Source: Sindora glabra
Lineage: Eukaryota; Streptophyta; Magnoliopsida; Fabales; Fabaceae
Reading direction: 5' to 3'
DNA: 64,000 nt
NCBI GenBank assembly: GCA_020226215.1
Contig: CM035232.1
Span: 15,102,316-15,166,315 of the forward strand
The notes under the pieces: model-generated
Databases searched by the model: none
What the model was told of the DNA's origin: nothing
What the model saw: the letters and a program-made list of their open reading frames with translations, nothing else
Shown: positions 62,197 to 64,000 of the stretch, piece by piece
Layout: the number at the start of each line of letters is the position of its first letter
Position numbering within the stretch: the first letter of the stretch is position 1
Translations under genes and position numbers: made by a program

Positions 62197-64000
62197 TGTC
62201 ACAACCTGAATTTAGTTATCACCAACGTGGAACTTGCTATTTGATTTCCATTAGTCTTGATGCTATTCGCACTAATTCTATCAAATGAAAATCTTTCTAT
62301 TTTTGTAATAACTCAAAACTTTTTATAAATTTTATGAAAAAAATGGATAGAATCTCTCTTATTTTAGATTCTTTTTGAAAGTTACATGCTCTAAATTATA
62401 CAACTTTTTTTACATACAACTAAACAATAATCTAAAAACACATATACTACTAAACAATTTAATGCATCAAGCACATAATTAACTTTGTTTCTATCTCTAA
62501 TTCTTAAATTTGGCTCCAATAAAATCCTAACAAAATCTCAATTGTTAGGAATTTTTTAGATTGCCCTAAACTTCCACTCAAGCTACGTAACTTGATATTC
62601 TTAAGTTAAATCTTGAGAATGTTAAAGAAAGGAATAAGATTTACAATCTCAATGAATATATATATCTATAAAAAGAAACATTATTAGTAAATGATTATAA
62701 TTAATCCAAGTAGCAATATAAAATAACTACCGAGTGGTTTCTAATACTCATACCTAATAACTTTCCTTATTTAATAATTTAATAGTCATATTTCCATACC
62801 TCTTCCTATATCAACAATCACATACACATAAATAATAGAATGTGAAAAAAAAAAGTTCTTCATATTTTTGCTATCACTCAATTTAATTGTAATATTAAAA
62901 AGAAGTCAATTCAACATTATAAGTGGAGCAAGGCTCCCAAACTCACTATTTCATACATATTCATTTGCAAATTTATAGTTTCAAATATTAATCACCTCAA
63001 GAACTTATTTATGGTCAATTGCCTCATTCAAATAGCTACTAAGGCTCAAATATAACTAAATCATTACAATCACATTAAGAAAAATGCCAAAGGAGATCAG
63101 ATTATAATTCATAATACATTATTTAATAATTTAATAAAAAGAATGCATACATCCACCTTTTGACTCTTAGATCAACTTTATACCCTTTGCATGCTTTCCA
63201 TTCTTATCCTTCTAAGATCTACCTTATACCCTCCATAAGCATATATAAAAAAAATTTCATCCAATATTCACATTGTCCTTTTTCATAAATTTCTCAATTT
63301 CAATGTTACTCATAGTATAATTTACAATATAATTTACATACTAGAGATCAAGCTCCACATATCACAATTTTAATTCAATTTCTATACAAAGCAGAAAATT
63401 AACTTATTTTAATGAAGCAATATTAGGATATATAATCATATATCAAACCACTAACATGTTCTCTTGTATGGCTATAAACATTCACTCATATTATAAGATT
63501 GTTCGTACTATATCTTCCAACACATTTTTATCATACACATAACAATGTAATTCTAATTCCAACTCAAGTGTATCATTTAATATTACTATTCAATCACAAT
63601 TAATCAACAGTTGATGATAACACTACTATGCCTTCTAAGCATGGTTAACAAACAATCATTCAAATCAATAACTACTACATTATCACAAACATTATATTTA
63701 TGTTGCTTATCGTTCCACTTTTTTTTTCCTATTTGATAAGTCATTATGATAATTTATTAGTGCATGAGTATTCCATATTTTCTTTCCAGTTATTAAAATT
63801 TCAAATTCAAATCATAATATAATAGCATTCTAGGTCATCGATTTCTACATTTTTTAATATTAGCTTTTAAAGTTAAAATATGCCCTTACATAGTAATTTT
63901 TGAAATCAAGCTTATGGAACTAAAATACTAAAGTGTGATGCTTTTAACATACTTTATTCATATCACTCTGCTATCTGATATTGTAACTCCCTTACTTAAT
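62197..64000. repeat. Dispersed repeat, copy 2 (runs off the window)
   Basis: The copy begins TGTCACAACCTGAATTTAG and follows the word order of 23498-25650, including CACTAATTCTATCAAATGAAAATC, AGATTCTTTTTGAAAGTTACATG and a block with CTACCTTATACCCTCC near 63.22 kb. The window ends inside it. No coding domain is visible. Confidence 0.5.

Overview
The window is nuclear DNA of a flowering plant, most likely a woody eudicot. Genes have GT-AG introns, two proteins are plastid-targeted by homology, intergenic DNA is extremely A/T-rich, and there are several plant LTR retrotransposons and many palindromic MITE-like elements. The species cannot be named from the sequence.

Four protein genes look intact. 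A single-exon Golgi-type sugar-phosphate/nucleotide-sugar transporter (KT/KV-A/G, DMT clan) lies on the minus strand at 7.3-8.3 kb. A two-exon, membrane-anchored FkbM-type methyltransferase (plus, 39.5-41.1 kb) is followed by a four-exon BSD2-type DnaJ zinc-finger protein, the plastid Rubisco assembly chaperone (plus, 42.3-43.7 kb). A four-exon chloroplast heme oxygenase 1 (minus, 58.0-60.5 kb) makes biliverdin for phytochrome chromophore synthesis. A degenerate tRNA-Arg(CCU) sits just behind BSD2. The genes do not form a pathway, although BSD2 and HO1 both act in plastids.

Layout: 0.1-5.3 kb is a decayed minus-strand Ty1/copia element with both LTRs and a TAGAG target-site duplication. 5.3-7.0 kb holds a palindromic element and non-coding DNA, followed by the transporter gene. 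8.7-13.3 kb is an A/T-rich inverted array of degenerate repeats. 13.3-34.8 kb is gene-poor, with MITEs, tandem duplications, a dispersed repeat also found at 62.2-64.0 kb, and one possible 5' gene fragment (31-32 kb). 34.8-37.7 kb, on the minus strand, carries decayed multi-exon pieces of unrelated genes: a CLU/FRIENDLY-type protein, an EF-hand protein and an unidentified one. 39-44 kb is the gene cluster. 45.4-57.6 kb holds two copia elements tail to tail; the 5' LTR of the first is split by a 1.2-kb hAT-type element. The second abuts a truncated small reading frame behind HO1. After HO1 come A/T-rich DNA, a GTGAT-rich simple repeat and the second dispersed-repeat copy.

No CRISPR, operon, prokaryotic or organellar gene set is present. 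The most unusual parts are the gene-fragment mosaic at 34.8-37.7 kb, the inverted array at 8.7-13.3 kb, the nested hAT-in-LTR insertion, and the reading frame cut at the LTR boundary near 57.6 kb. Homology statements come from recognising families by eye; no database search was possible.
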